Part shown: positions 1-8,762 of the stretch, piece by piece
Numbering within the stretch: the first letter of the stretch is position 1
Layout of the letters: each line of letters opens with the position of its first letter
NCBI GenBank assembly: GCA_964598765.1
Contig: CAZRCZ010000018.1
Span: forward strand, 1-64,000
Source of the DNA: CAZRCZ01 sp964598765
GTDB taxonomy: Bacteria > Sumerlaeota > Sumerlaeia > MVZB01 > JAJFLK01
Length of the DNA stretch: 64,000 bases
Direction of reading: 5' to 3'
Program-made: the position numbers and the translations under genes
The notes under the pieces: model-generated
Databases searched by the model: none
Told to the model about the DNA's origin: nothing
What the model saw: only the letters and a program-made list of their open reading frames with translations

Positions 1-605
1 CCCCCCTTGGGCGGAGTGCGTTTCCCTGCCAATTTGCATATGGCGACCGCGTCACCCCACGAAACGATGGCGACTGGATAATTGTCCTGAGGCTTGTCCA
101 GCGACTTGTCGGGACCGAAGGGATGTTTCCAATTCGCCCCCGGAACCCAATCCCACCATTGCGCCGGATTATCCAAAGGGACGGGGCCTTCGGTTCCCAA
201 GAAAACCATCGAGCCGGGAACAAGAACGGACTCGTCCGGCTTCTCGGTTCCGGGAGGCAACTGTTTTTTTAATTCTTCCCAGTCGGGTTTCTTTTCGGCG
301 GTGGTGATGTAATTGGTCGCCTCGACGAATTTGCGGAACTGCGCGTTGGTCAGCTCGGTTTCATCAATCCAGAATCCGTCCACGCGGACACGATGGACGG
401 GAAGCTCATCGGAGCGGGCCTCGGAACCGACTCCCCCCATCGCAAACTCGCCGCCGTGGATCCAGACCATTCCGTCCGGCCAAGGTTTGGAAGGAAGATG
501 TTCGGACGAGGATGGAGCGGCGGTTTCTCCAGCGCCCCCCTCCGCGCATAAACCCCAAGCTAATGCGAAGGCGATCACGCTCCATGCAAGCCTGCGAATT
601 CCCAA
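1..605 (-). CDS. Formylglycine-generating-enzyme-like protein (FGE-sulfatase domain), partial
   Basis: The gene runs leftwards off the window, so only the N-terminal ~200 residues are visible. A TTG at 603-605 gives a basic-hydrophobic signal segment (about residues 1-21, ending near ALAWGLC). It is followed by a Gly/Ala/Ser linker and then the typical start of an FGE-sulfatase domain: GMVWIHGGEFAMGG, DELPVHRVRVDGFWID, TNAQFRKFVEATNY, and further on NPAQWWDWVPGANWKHP and NYPVAIVSWGDA. Family members convert Cys or Ser to formylglycine in sulfatases, or act as C-type-lectin-fold binding or oxidase proteins. The catalytic cysteines lie in the missing C-terminal part, so activity cannot be judged. 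The signal segment suggests export. The start is uncertain because no ATG is in frame and no clear ribosome site is seen. The domain call is confident. Confidence 0.8.
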   Translation of the reverse strand, partial: MGIRRLAWSVIAFALAWGLCAEGGAGETAAPSSSEHLPSKPWPDGMVWIHGGEFAMGGVGSEARSDELPVHRVRVDGFWIDETELTNAQFRKFVEATNYITTAEKKPDWEELKKQLPPGTEKPDESVLVPGSMVFLGTEGPVPLDNPAQWWDWVPGANWKHPFGPDKSLDKPQDNYPVAIVSWGDAVAICKLAGKRTPPKG

Positions 606-611
606 ATGAAG

Positions 612-686
612 GCGGGAGGGGCGCTCCGCGCCGCGACCTGAAAGGAAAAAACTCAAGGTAGATCGCCGCGGAGTCCGCGCCTCCCA
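612..686. repeat. GC-rich imperfect palindromic intergenic element, copy 1
   Basis: The left arm 612-636 (gggaggggcgctccgcg core) and right arm 663-686 are imperfect reverse complements around a short A-rich loop. A second element of the same design lies at 14123-14188. It sits between the FGE-like gene and the 3' end of cysK, outside coding sequence. Confidence 0.55.
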
Positions 687-714
687 CATTGGATTTGCGA
701 GGAAGATCTCCGGC

Positions 715-1692
715 TCAAACCGCCGCGCCAAGCGGAATCGGATCGCTCTCGACGCTGATGTTGGCGTAAACCCACGACGACAAATACCGTTCCGATGAGG
801 ACGGAATCACCGCGCAGATCATCTTGCCTTTGTTTTCGGGACGTTTGGCCAGTTCGAGCGCGACCCAAGCAATGGCTCCGCTGGAAATGCCGATCGGAAT
901 CCCTTCCTTTTTGCAGATCGCGTGGTTGGTTTTCTCGGCGTTGGCCTCGCTGACAGGCACGGTCTCGTCAATCAGCTTGGTGTTGAGAACTTGCGGAATA
1001 AAACCCGCGCCGATGCCTTGAAGGCGATGGGGTCCGGGAGCTTTGCCGGCCAAGACCTGCGAGTTCTCCGGCTCGACGGCGATCATCTTGACCGAGGGTT
1101 TCTTCTTCTTGAGTACCTCGCCGACGCCGGTGAGCGTGCCGCCGGTCCCGATGCCGCAAACCACAATGTCAATTTTTCCGTCCGTGTCGCGCCAGATTTC
1201 CTCGGCGGTTGTTTTGCGATGAATTTCGGGGTTGGAGGGATTGTTGAACTGTTGCGGAATGAAACTGTCGGGGATTTGGCTCGCCAGTTCCTCGGCCTTG
1301 GCGATGGCTCCCTTCATGCCGTTGGCCGCCGGGGTCAGGACCAATTTCGCTCCTAGAATTTTCAGCAGTTTGCGCCGCTCCATGCTCATGGAATCGGGCA
1401 TCGTCAAGATGATTTCATACCCCCGCGCGGCGGCAACGAACGCCAGCGCGATGCCCGTGTTGCCGCTGGTCGGTTCGATCAAAATGCTTTTGCCCCGCGT
1501 GATCTTGCCCGCTTTTTCGGCGGCGTCAATCATCGAGAATCCGATGCGGTCCTTGACCGACGCCAACGGATTGAAAAATTCCAGTTTGAGATAAACGTCC
1601 GCGACCGCTCCGGCCTCTTTGGCGACGCGGTTCAGTTTGACCATCGGCGTATTCCCGATGGTTTCGGTGATGTCATTGTAAAGTTTGCCCAT
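715..1692 (-). CDS. cysK: Cysteine synthase A (O-acetylserine sulfhydrylase)
   Basis: A cytosolic PLP enzyme that makes cysteine from O-acetylserine and sulfide. The 325-residue protein has the usual family length. It shows the N-terminal IGNTPMVKLNRV, the PLP-lysine motif NPLASVKDRIG, the phosphate/substrate loop TSGNTGIALA, the glycine-rich GIGTGGTLTG, and the C-terminal PSSSERYLSS in place of the common PDSGERYLS. The start at 1692 (MGKLYNDITETIGNTP) is preferred over an upstream in-frame start because homology begins there and GAAGGG precedes it. Its substrate would come from the serine acetyltransferase at 22343-23377, which is not linked to it. It could be a cystathionine beta-synthase-like paralogue, but the length without a CBS domain favours CysK. 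Confidence 0.93.
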   Translation of the reverse strand: MGKLYNDITETIGNTPMVKLNRVAKEAGAVADVYLKLEFFNPLASVKDRIGFSMIDAAEKAGKITRGKSILIEPTSGNTGIALAFVAAARGYEIILTMPDSMSMERRKLLKILGAKLVLTPAANGMKGAIAKAEELASQIPDSFIPQQFNNPSNPEIHRKTTAEEIWRDTDGKIDIVVCGIGTGGTLTGVGEVLKKKKPSVKMIAVEPENSQVLAGKAPGPHRLQGIGAGFIPQVLNTKLIDETVPVSEANAEKTNHAICKKEGIPIGISSGAIAWVALELAKRPENKGKMICAVIPSSSERYLSSWVYANISVESDPIPLGAAV

Positions 1693-2172
1693 GGAACTGT
1701 TCCCTTCTTCCTGAATATCCCCCAGTTTTGCCCCGTTATTTGAACGCAATCGAGAATCTCTGTAAAGCAAAAAGACCGCGCCTGAACAGCGGGCGAATGT
1801 CCTTGAACACAGATCGACCAGTTTGAAGTGGACAGGAAGATTGAAAACTAAAACACCGAAGGTGTTTTAGGAGGGCAAAGCCCTCCGGGTCTTGGCGAAA
1901 TGGAGAATGAATGTTGTTGAGTTGTGGTTGACACAGCGCACGCGGTTCAAACGTGCGCGGGTGGGATTATGTTGGTGGTGTGTGTTGGGTACCGGTTGTG
2001 TTCTTAGGTGTGCGTGATCAGTTGGCGCCAAGACCTCCGGAGGACTTTTCCTTTCACCTGCCGTTCGGGGGCATTCGCCTCCTAGGGCTATAGGATGCCT
2101 ATAAGACAGAGGGGGAATATAAAAGGTTTGGGTCCCGATGCCGCACATTGTGGGGACGGCGAATTCGACCGG
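1693..2172. other. Gene-free interval with two adjacent hairpins
   Basis: No convincing gene is seen in this ~480-base gap. It contains two perfect short palindromes back to back. Stem ctaaaacacc/ggtgttttag lies at 1848-1857 and 1861-1870 with a 3-base loop. Stem ggagggc/gccctcc lies at 1870-1876 and 1880-1886, also with a 3-base loop. A further palindrome, cctccggagg, lies near 2034-2043. They resemble a repeat element or processing site. There is no long T-tract to make either a classic terminator. A 93-codon minus-strand frame at 1867-2148 has no recognisable features. Confidence 0.5.
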
Positions 2173-2733
2173 CTACCGCCGCGCGGTGGCCATATCATTA
2201 TCCTTGGCGGCGGGCTTCCCTCGGTCCAACCGAATTTTCTTTTTATACATCAGCCGCAGGCTCTCATGGATGTCGCCGGTGATCTTAGTTTTGGAGGCGC
2301 CCTGAATGAAGGTGATCTCGTCCACCAGAAACCTCAACGCCTGCTCCATCAATTCCTTCTCCTTGCCCTTGAGGTTGTCGGATTGATCGAGGACGAAAAG
2401 GCGTCGCAAAAGCTTGGAGATGCGCGTCGGATCGCCGCTTCTCATCGTGTCCTGATATTCGAGATATTGGGCGCGGGCGTCTCCCCGATGCATCGCAACG
2501 GGAACCCGCAGGGCGCCGGTCACTTTGCGCACGTCATCCTTGCTCATCGGCTTGCGGATGCCGCGCTTGACCAATTGCGATTGAGGAACCATGACCTTGG
2601 CGTGCGGACCTTGAAAAATAAAGTATTCCTCGACGCCGCCGTCCACGGTGATGCGCCGGACCTCTTGAATCCGGCAAATACCGATGCTCGGCTCGACAAC
2701 CGTGTCGCCGACTTTGAATTGATGCATCGTCAT
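2173..2733 (-). CDS. CarD/CdnL-family transcription regulator
   Basis: CarD-family proteins bind the RNA polymerase beta subunit through an N-terminal Tudor-like domain and stabilise promoter open complexes with a C-terminal helical domain. The 186-residue protein starts with the hallmark FKVGDTVVEPSIGICRIQEV, continues with YFIFQGPHAKVMVP (RNAP-interaction domain, residues ~5-60), and ends in a helical basic domain (residues ~65-180). The family is usually 160-190 residues. The ATG at 2733 has a GGAGAGG ribosome site 8 bases upstream. Just beyond lies a terminator-like hairpin (2754-2788) in the presumed leader, suggesting attenuation or insulation from the gene upstream. The symbol is left empty because CarD and CdnL cannot be separated here. 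Confidence 0.9.
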   Translation of the reverse strand: MTMHQFKVGDTVVEPSIGICRIQEVRRITVDGGVEEYFIFQGPHAKVMVPQSQLVKRGIRKPMSKDDVRKVTGALRVPVAMHRGDARAQYLEYQDTMRSGDPTRISKLLRRLFVLDQSDNLKGKEKELMEQALRFLVDEITFIQGASKTKITGDIHESLRLMYKKKIRLDRGKPAAKDNDMATARR

Positions 2734-2753
2734 TCAACAAGCCTCTCCGCCGG

Positions 2754-2788
2754 AAAAAAATAGACCGTTCCCCGACCGTTGGGAACGG
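2754..2788 (-). terminator. Intrinsic-terminator-like hairpin in the carD-type gene leader
   Basis: On the minus strand an 8-bp perfect stem (2781-2788 with 2765-2772, CCGTTCCC/GGGAACGG, 8-base loop) is followed by TCTATTTTTTT at 2763-2754. That is the layout of a Rho-independent terminator. It lies ~170 bases past the end of the gene at 2962-4644 and only ~20 bases before the start of the CarD-type gene, so it either ends the upstream transcript or acts as an attenuator. Confidence 0.65.
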
Positions 2789-2961
2789 GGTTTCACTTTC
2801 AGTCTCGTCTGGGCGTTCATAACTTACCAGATTTGCCAAGCACCGTCAAGGTTTGCTATCCCGCGCTTCAAAACGCGGCGGCGGCGCGTTGACCCAAGGC
2901 GGCCTTGTCATGCTCGAAATGTCCGGGCTTTGGCCTCGAAAACACCGCCGGCGCTGGTATT

Positions 2962-4644
2962 TCATGACATGCGGATGAGGATGTTCCGGGCCGATTGAAG
3001 ATGCTTGGCAATTTCATCCTTTTTGCGGTGAATTGCTTGTTCGCTCTGCCGTCCGTGATCGGCGTTGATGAATCCGAGCAGGGTCCGCCAGACTTTTTTC
3101 ACCGCCTGCGGGTCGGCCCGGCGATCCACTCCCAAAATTTGACGGGCTTCCTCGCCGTTGACCGGTTCGTCTTTGAGGGAAAGCGTCAGAAGGCGGCCCA
3201 GCTCCCTCTCGCGGAGCCAATCCATGATTTTTTCGGCCTCGGGATTTTCCTCGGCGACGGCCATGATTTGATTCACGCTCCATCCGTTCATCAGATCGAG
3301 CAGAAGCGTGCCCGGAAGATATCCGAGCGCGACCTTGAGCCGCGCCGCCGGCCACGCCTGCGCCTTCCCGCCGATCAGATCGCCGTGCTCCGCGATCAGC
3401 GGAAACGCGCGCTCCGAGCGACCCAACATCAAATTCGCCTCGATCATTCGCCACTGTTCCTCAACGTCCCGCTCGGCGGCAATTTTTTCGACCGCCTCCT
3501 GAATCGGAATTTGCTGAATGGGAGTCGTGAGATGCCCCTTCTTCGGCGCGCCGGCTTCCGGTGGGGTCGGCGACTTGACCGATCCCATCGGCGAGGGTTT
3601 GAGAGTCAACCGTGGGGAAGATTCCTCCCGAGGCGACGCCGGACGCAATTTCAACCGGGGCGCGGTCTCTTCGGCGGAACGCCGGTTTTCATTCGACAAA
3701 GGTGAGACCTGCGAAGGAGCGGCGGTCGCCGGACGCAACTTCATCCGGATCGGCACGACTTCCTCCCGCGTCGGTTCCGGAGGCGGAGCGTTTCTCAACG
3801 GCGCTTCCGCCGATGATGGATTTCTAGGTTTCAATTTCAAGCGGGACCCGTCGGACGAATCCACATTCTCCGCCTGCCTTTGAATCGGAGGGCGGCTATT
3901 GACCGTTGATCCGGGCGCGTCGTAAAAACCGGACGGGGTCCGCGATGGAGATTTCGCCTGTGGCGCGGTTTGATGATTTTCCCCCGCCGACGGTTCCGGC
4001 CACACCAACGGAAAGCCCCGCAATCCCAGCGACCAGCCGCCGCCGTGCGATTTACGGTCGGTGAAGAAAAGTTGCGCGCGCTGAAACTTGCCCGTCGGCG
4101 TCTCGAAAGTCAGCGCGACCTGATGTTGAATCTCTCCCCCTCCCTGAAATGAAAGCCGCGCGTCCTCCGAAAAACTCTCGCGGAATTGCGTCGTGATGTT
4201 GAATTCAGCCGCCAACGCCCCCGATTTCGGATCGAACGTCGCCGGAACCTTGGCCGCTTTCATCAGTCCGAGCGGGTCGTTCGTAGAGCATCGCTGGCCG
4301 CGTTCGTCCATCCAAGTTCCCCAAAGCGGACCGAAAAAGAAAATTCGCGTCTGTCCCGCCTGATGATAACAAAGCGCGCGAAGCGCATTGGAGGCCGGAT
4401 CGAAAATCCATGTCGCCCGGATCGTCTCGATCAAGGCATGTCTCCTTGCGCCAAATTCGCGGCCCACCACAAGAATTCGGGGCGGGGAGGTTTCCGTCCG
4501 AAAGATGATCCGCCCGTCGGGATCCGCCTCGACCCAAACCAACTGGCTTGACGGTCCCAGCGGCGAGACCCCTTGGGCCTCGGGAACACGATTCGACGGG
4601 GATTTGCGCGTTTCGTTCAATGAAGCTGATTCCGGCGGACACAT
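2962..4644 (-). CDS. Uncharacterised protein with basic tandem motifs and a degenerate C-terminal J-like domain
   Basis: A 560-residue protein of unknown function. Residues ~33-215 form a globular, beta-rich domain I do not recognise (Trp/Phe-rich, e.g. FFFGPLWGTWMDE). Residues ~216-370 are Pro/Ser/Glu-rich and disordered-looking. They carry four spaced copies of a basic-hydrophobic motif: RLKLKPR (268), RMKLRPA (300), RLKLRPA (330) and RLTLKPS (345). Residues ~380-490 are helical. Residues ~498-558 read like a DnaJ domain (ARQILGVDRRADPQAVKKVWR...) but the HPD signature is replaced by NADHGR, so DnaK stimulation is not expected. No signal peptide or membrane segment is seen. The ATG at 4644 has no strong ribosome site. 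The four motifs could be peptide-binding sites. This is inference. Confidence 0.7.
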   Translation of the reverse strand: MCPPESASLNETRKSPSNRVPEAQGVSPLGPSSQLVWVEADPDGRIIFRTETSPPRILVVGREFGARRHALIETIRATWIFDPASNALRALCYHQAGQTRIFFFGPLWGTWMDERGQRCSTNDPLGLMKAAKVPATFDPKSGALAAEFNITTQFRESFSEDARLSFQGGGEIQHQVALTFETPTGKFQRAQLFFTDRKSHGGGWSLGLRGFPLVWPEPSAGENHQTAPQAKSPSRTPSGFYDAPGSTVNSRPPIQRQAENVDSSDGSRLKLKPRNPSSAEAPLRNAPPPEPTREEVVPIRMKLRPATAAPSQVSPLSNENRRSAEETAPRLKLRPASPREESSPRLTLKPSPMGSVKSPTPPEAGAPKKGHLTTPIQQIPIQEAVEKIAAERDVEEQWRMIEANLMLGRSERAFPLIAEHGDLIGGKAQAWPAARLKVALGYLPGTLLLDLMNGWSVNQIMAVAEENPEAEKIMDWLRERELGRLLTLSLKDEPVNGEEARQILGVDRRADPQAVKKVWRTLLGFINADHGRQSEQAIHRKKDEIAKHLQSARNILIRMS

Positions 4645-4851
4645 GCTTAATAAGATCGAGCCTTTGAATTTAACACGATTTCAACACAAGAGCGGAACGG
4701 CGGCAAGTCAAATGACCGGAGACCGGAAGGCGAGCCATCGGGTGGTATGCCAATTTTTCTCTGGTCAGTTCCCTTCCCCGCGTCTATAGAATACACGCAT
4801 CGTTCGTCCGATCCTTGGATTCGGTTATCCTTCAATCCGGAGATTTGCCGC

Positions 4852-6168
4852 TTGAGCCAAACCCCGTCCTCCCCCGCCGTGTTCAAAACCAACGAGGCCG
4901 CCACCTTGCGCGACCTCACCCCCTTACAATGGAAATCGGGCATCGCGGCGTGGCTGGGGTGGCTGTTCGATGGGATGGACGGGACGCTCTATACCCTCGT
5001 CGCCGCGCCGTTTGTTCTCGAATTGCTCAAGTCGTCGGGCGGGGACACTTCGGGCGCGAGCGTCCGCGAGCACAGCTCGCTGATTCAGGCGGCGTTTCTG
5101 ATCGGATGGGCGACCGGCGGCGCGCTCTTCGGGCGCGTCGGCGATTGGATCGGCCGCTCCCGCACGATCAGCCTGACGATTCTCACCTACGCGATGTTCA
5201 CCGGCCTGTCGGCCTTTTCCCACGCATGGTGGCATCTCCTGATTTTCCGATTTCTGGCCGCGCTGGGGATCGGCGGCGAGTGGGCCGCCGGGTCATCCCT
5301 CATCTCGGAGACATGGCCCAAGAAATGGCGTCCTTGGTTGAGCGCGGTTTTGCAAACTGCCTATCAGGGAGGCTACTTTCTCGCGTCCGCCGCCAGCATG
5401 ATTTTGGCGTCGCGGTCGCCGCGCTACGTCTTTTTGGTCGGCGCGTTGCCCGCATTGCTGGTCTTCTGGATCCGCCGGGCGATCCCCGAACCCGAAGAAT
5501 GGCACACGGCTAAGGAACGCGCCCAACATCATGAACCCCGCATCCGCGATTTGTTTCGCGGCGCGATTTTGAAAACCACGATCTTGACGATTCTGGTCTG
5601 CTCCGCCGCGCTGACGACGGTCTGGGCTTTGATTTTTTGGGGGCCGCAACAACTTCAAAAACTCCCCGAATTGGCTTCTTGGGACGCGGCGGACAAGCAA
5701 CACTTTGTCACCCTCGTCGTCATGTGGACAACCCTGACGGCGGCGTTTGGAAATTTTTTCGCCGCGTTCATGGCCAAAACCTTCGGCTATCGCGCCTCCG
5801 CCGCGACAATGTTTTTCGGAGGCTTGGTGACGATGTTTATCACCTATCACTGGCGTTGGGACCGGGGAACGATGATGTATTTCCTTCCCGTGGCGCACTT
5901 TTTCGTGCAGGGAATTTTCGGTCTGTTCCCGCTCTACGTGCCGCCTCTATTTCCCACTCTCTTGCGCACGACGGGCGCGGGATTCTGCTATAACGTCGGT
6001 CGCCTCGCCGCCGCTTTCGGGACCTATTTTTTCGGAACCTACATCAAGGATTTGGACTACAACACGGCGCTGGTTTACGTCGGTTATCTTTACATCCCCG
6101 CCATCGTCATCGCGCTTCTAATCCCCGAACCGCCTCATGAGGACGCAGGCGGAACGCCGGTGGAATGA
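4852..6168 (+). CDS. MFS transporter of the metabolite:H+ symporter type
   Basis: A 12-helix major facilitator superfamily permease of the inner membrane, 438 residues. It shows the signature after helix 2, GRVGDWIGRSRT, and the helix 4-5 motif ALGIGGEWAAGSSLISETWP typical of sialate, aromatic-acid and metabolite:H+ symporters. The motif TTGAGFCYNVGRLAAAFGTY lies near helix 10-11. The first loop DGMDGTLYTLV resembles the AAHS/NanT/ShiA group. I place the start at the TTG at 4852 because GGAG lies 9 bases upstream and the residues before it (from an ATG at 4747) look non-coding. The substrate cannot be assigned. It is divergent from the gene at 2962-4644 and convergent with the membrane protein at 6230-7891. 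Confidence 0.88.
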   Translation: MSQTPSSPAVFKTNEAATLRDLTPLQWKSGIAAWLGWLFDGMDGTLYTLVAAPFVLELLKSSGGDTSGASVREHSSLIQAAFLIGWATGGALFGRVGDWIGRSRTISLTILTYAMFTGLSAFSHAWWHLLIFRFLAALGIGGEWAAGSSLISETWPKKWRPWLSAVLQTAYQGGYFLASAASMILASRSPRYVFLVGALPALLVFWIRRAIPEPEEWHTAKERAQHHEPRIRDLFRGAILKTTILTILVCSAALTTVWALIFWGPQQLQKLPELASWDAADKQHFVTLVVMWTTLTAAFGNFFAAFMAKTFGYRASAATMFFGGLVTMFITYHWRWDRGTMMYFLPVAHFFVQGIFGLFPLYVPPLFPTLLRTTGAGFCYNVGRLAAAFGTYFFGTYIKDLDYNTALVYVGYLYIPAIVIALLIPEPPHEDAGGTPVE

Positions 6169-6229
6169 CGCTCTCGTTTTTCCGAGGCGAATCACTTTTG
6201 TCGTGAACGCCCTCAAGAATCCGGTTCCG

Positions 6230-7891
6230 TTAATTGCCGGCAAGATCGAAAAGTTCGATCCCCAAGTCGGGATCGTGGAATAGGGGAACGATCCATGAAT
6301 TCGCCCGGGTCGGATATTCATAGGACGAGACGACCAAATAGCGGAAATGTCCTTCGTCACGCAACCGCCGGTAATTCTTTTGATTCACCATGTCCCAAAA
6401 AACCTCCTCTTTCTCGTCAAGGCTTGAGGGAATCCGCGAAACGTAGCCCAGCGCTATCGGCTTTTCATGGATCGTTTGATAATAAGGAAGCAATCGGGCG
6501 GGAGTGGTCAGGTCAATCACCGCGCCCTCGGGCAAATCCCGAAGAAATGTGACGTAGTCGGGAACCTCGATTCGCGTCGCAGGGATAGGGCTGGGAAGAT
6601 ATTCGAAGGCAATCAAGGGGAGAAGGATTGCCGCCAGCCATCGGTCGCGCTTCGTCCCTTGAAGAAGAACTTTGAATCCGATTCCGGCCAACATCGCCAG
6701 CGCCAAGTCCGCCATGACCATCATGCGAACCGGCATTCCGGAGATTTTCAGAGGGGGAATTAGAAGCGTGAGCCACGAATACGGCATCGGAATTTTGGGA
6801 AACGTCCCGCCCCAGACATGCAACTTCGGTCCCAAGCTCAAAACCCAGAAGACGATAAACATGAAGACCCATGGTCCGGCGCCACAAACGCCCAGCCGCC
6901 GACGGTTTCCCCAGACGTAACCCAATAAAATGAGAAGCGAGATTCCGACGTGGACACTGTTCTCATGAACGTTTCCCGCGATCGAAGACCAATAGAGTTT
7001 CGTCCACTGCGCGAACCGCCAATGCCCTCCCGGAATGAACAGAGCCAGCAGATCGGTTCCATAATCCTCGGCCGAATGTTCCCCCAGCAACGGATCATGC
7101 GCATTGATGCGAAGCAAAGCGACGACCGGCGGTCCGGCGACTAAAAATGCCAATATGGAAAACAGACCGAGAGAAAAGACGAACCGCCGGTCTCCAAGAA
7201 ACCGGACCGATTTCTCCTCCGCAATTCTCCATCCCAGCATGAGAATTCCGGCCAGAACGCAGTAGAACAGATAGTAATAATCGCAAAGCTCGACGGCTCC
7301 CAGCGTCAAGGCCGAAGCTAGGGCAACCCATGCGTTGGGCTTGACCGTGAGTTTTCGCCAAAGGAGCAAGAACAGCGGAATCCACTCCAGCGCGACCAAA
7401 TTCAAATGCCCCTGCGCGTGGGTAAAGTGATAATTGGAAAATGTAAAAACGCATCCGGCGATGAAGCTTCCCCAAGAGTGGCGCGTCGTCTGGTAGGCGA
7501 ACAGAAACGCCGTCCATCCCCCGACCACGAACGAAAAGACGACGATGAAATTATGCGTCTGCCTCAGCGTAAGAACGCGCCGAAGAGGGATCGCCATGAA
7601 TCCGTTCCACGGCGTCAAGTTGTGCGGCAGGAGCGTCACGCCATAGGGGTAGTGAAGATAGTGCGTGTGCCAAGGCGTTTGGTGGAGTTCCGTGACCGCC
7701 TTGTTCACCCACCATAAATTCCAGATGTGAATCAATCCGTCGCCGTCGTCGCAAAAATAATGGCTCGAAAATTTCAGGATCAACGGGAAGGTTAAAACAC
7801 AAAAGGCAAGGAAATATGCCGCAAGCGGCAGGAGAATGAACGAAATGAGACATCGGAAAAGGGGACGAGAGGAAGGCTGAATTTCGCTCAT
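6230..7891 (-). CDS. Polytopic membrane protein, GT-C glycosyltransferase-like
   Basis: A 553-residue integral membrane protein with about a dozen hydrophobic segments. It has the features of lipid-linked-sugar (GT-C) transferases: an acidic motif in the first extracytoplasmic loop (YFCDDGDGLIHIWNLWWV, near residue 50) and a soluble C-terminal region after the last helix (from about residue 410, ATRIEVPDYVTFLRDLPEGAV). Function in glycosylation or exopolysaccharide assembly is inferred from fold features only. The ATG at 7891 lies 13 bases after the stop of the R2lox gene. A TTG overlapping that stop is an alternative start. Either way it is probably the last gene of a DUF1501-R2lox-GT-C transcription unit. 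Three other proteins of this general class occur in the window (33726, 45348, 58315). Confidence 0.7.
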   Translation of the reverse strand: MSEIQPSSRPLFRCLISFILLPLAAYFLAFCVLTFPLILKFSSHYFCDDGDGLIHIWNLWWVNKAVTELHQTPWHTHYLHYPYGVTLLPHNLTPWNGFMAIPLRRVLTLRQTHNFIVVFSFVVGGWTAFLFAYQTTRHSWGSFIAGCVFTFSNYHFTHAQGHLNLVALEWIPLFLLLWRKLTVKPNAWVALASALTLGAVELCDYYYLFYCVLAGILMLGWRIAEEKSVRFLGDRRFVFSLGLFSILAFLVAGPPVVALLRINAHDPLLGEHSAEDYGTDLLALFIPGGHWRFAQWTKLYWSSIAGNVHENSVHVGISLLILLGYVWGNRRRLGVCGAGPWVFMFIVFWVLSLGPKLHVWGGTFPKIPMPYSWLTLLIPPLKISGMPVRMMVMADLALAMLAGIGFKVLLQGTKRDRWLAAILLPLIAFEYLPSPIPATRIEVPDYVTFLRDLPEGAVIDLTTPARLLPYYQTIHEKPIALGYVSRIPSSLDEKEEVFWDMVNQKNYRRLRDEGHFRYLVVSSYEYPTRANSWIVPLFHDPDLGIELFDLAGN

Positions 7892-7902
7892 CGCCGGAGA
7901 AC

Positions 7903-8739
7903 TCAAGCTTCCGCGGCGACAAGCTGACCCTTTTTTACCGTGTTCACCCGGCTCTCGAATAGCTGGCGGTTGATCTCGCGGAACCGCTCCTCTTTCAAAC
8001 CAAAAGGCATTTGCCCCTTGGGATAAGAGGAGAAAAGTTGGTCCACGATCACGGAACCCAACGGGCGGAGCCGCTCCATTTCCTCATCAAAGAAGGATTC
8101 CAAATCCGGGTTTTCCATGATCAGCCGCTGGAGAAAATAAGTTCCGAAGGCGATGTGGCGAACTTCGTCCCGCTGGACGTGATGCACCCCTTGATTCAAT
8201 CCGCGCATGATGCCGTTTTCGCCCAACGCGCCGTAGAAAACTTGATAACCTGTCTCCCCGATCACCCCTTCGACGATCATGTGGTAGAGGCACGAGGCGC
8301 GCATTTGCGCCTTGGGCGTGCGGTCGCTCAGGAGCGCGCCGAGCGTCCGAGGCAACTCAACCGTGAAGAGGGTCCCATACATGTTTTGCGGAAAGGGGAA
8401 ATCCTTGCCGACCTGTCCGGGAAGGACTTCATTCATCCAAAGCTGAAAAAATTCGACGTGTTTCGCCTCTTCCATCAGTTGCATGGTGAGATACATTTCC
8501 TCCTCCATGCGTCCCTTTTCGCGCCGAAGGGCGGTTTGGAGGGGAGCCAAGTCGTGCGTCACGCCCCGCTCGCCGATCAAAAATCCGAGCACCATCCGCA
8601 ACATCAGATCTTTCTCCTGATCGTTCAGCTTGCTCCAATCCGCCTTGTCTTTCGCGTAATCCAGTTCGGTCGGGTCCCACATCAACTCGCGCGATTGACG
8701 AAAAACGCGCAATGGGAATGAATCCATTTTGATCGGCAT
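7903..8739 (-). CDS. R2-like ligand-binding oxidase (R2lox, Mn/Fe)
   Basis: A 278-residue ferritin-like protein of the ribonucleotide reductase R2 superfamily. The predicted metal ligands are all present: E57 (GERGV), E91 and H94 (EEAKH), E157 (YHMIVEG), E192 and H195 (DEVRH). Two residues diagnostic of R2lox are also present. V60 lies three after the first Glu and Y152 five before E157. They correspond to the Val-Tyr ether cross-link pair of characterised R2lox proteins, at consistent relative spacing. Family members assemble a Mn/Fe cofactor, bind a long-chain fatty acid and have unknown physiological substrates. This is therefore not a nucleotide reductase subunit, although annotations often say so. 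The ATG at 8739 follows an AGAGAG ribosome site. It sits 23 bases after the DUF1501 gene. Confidence 0.88.
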   Translation of the reverse strand: MPIKMDSFPLRVFRQSRELMWDPTELDYAKDKADWSKLNDQEKDLMLRMVLGFLIGERGVTHDLAPLQTALRREKGRMEEEMYLTMQLMEEAKHVEFFQLWMNEVLPGQVGKDFPFPQNMYGTLFTVELPRTLGALLSDRTPKAQMRASCLYHMIVEGVIGETGYQVFYGALGENGIMRGLNQGVHHVQRDEVRHIAFGTYFLQRLIMENPDLESFFDEEMERLRPLGSVIVDQLFSSYPKGQMPFGLKEERFREINRQLFESRVNTVKKGQLVAAEA

Positions 8740-8762
8740 CTTGGTTCTCTCTTTCTATATTT

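Noticed and set aside
1867..2148. A 93-codon minus-strand frame beside the hairpins
   Set aside because: Composition unlike the neighbouring genes, no ribosome site, no recognisable pattern, and overlaps palindromes.
4747..4851. N-terminal extension of the MFS transporter from the ATG at 4747
   Set aside because: The 35 extra residues precede the family N terminus without homology-like character, and the TTG at 4852 has a better ribosome site.
7903..8739. Ribonucleotide reductase beta subunit
   Set aside because: The Val/Tyr cross-link pair and spacing fit R2lox, and no alpha subunit gene is nearby.
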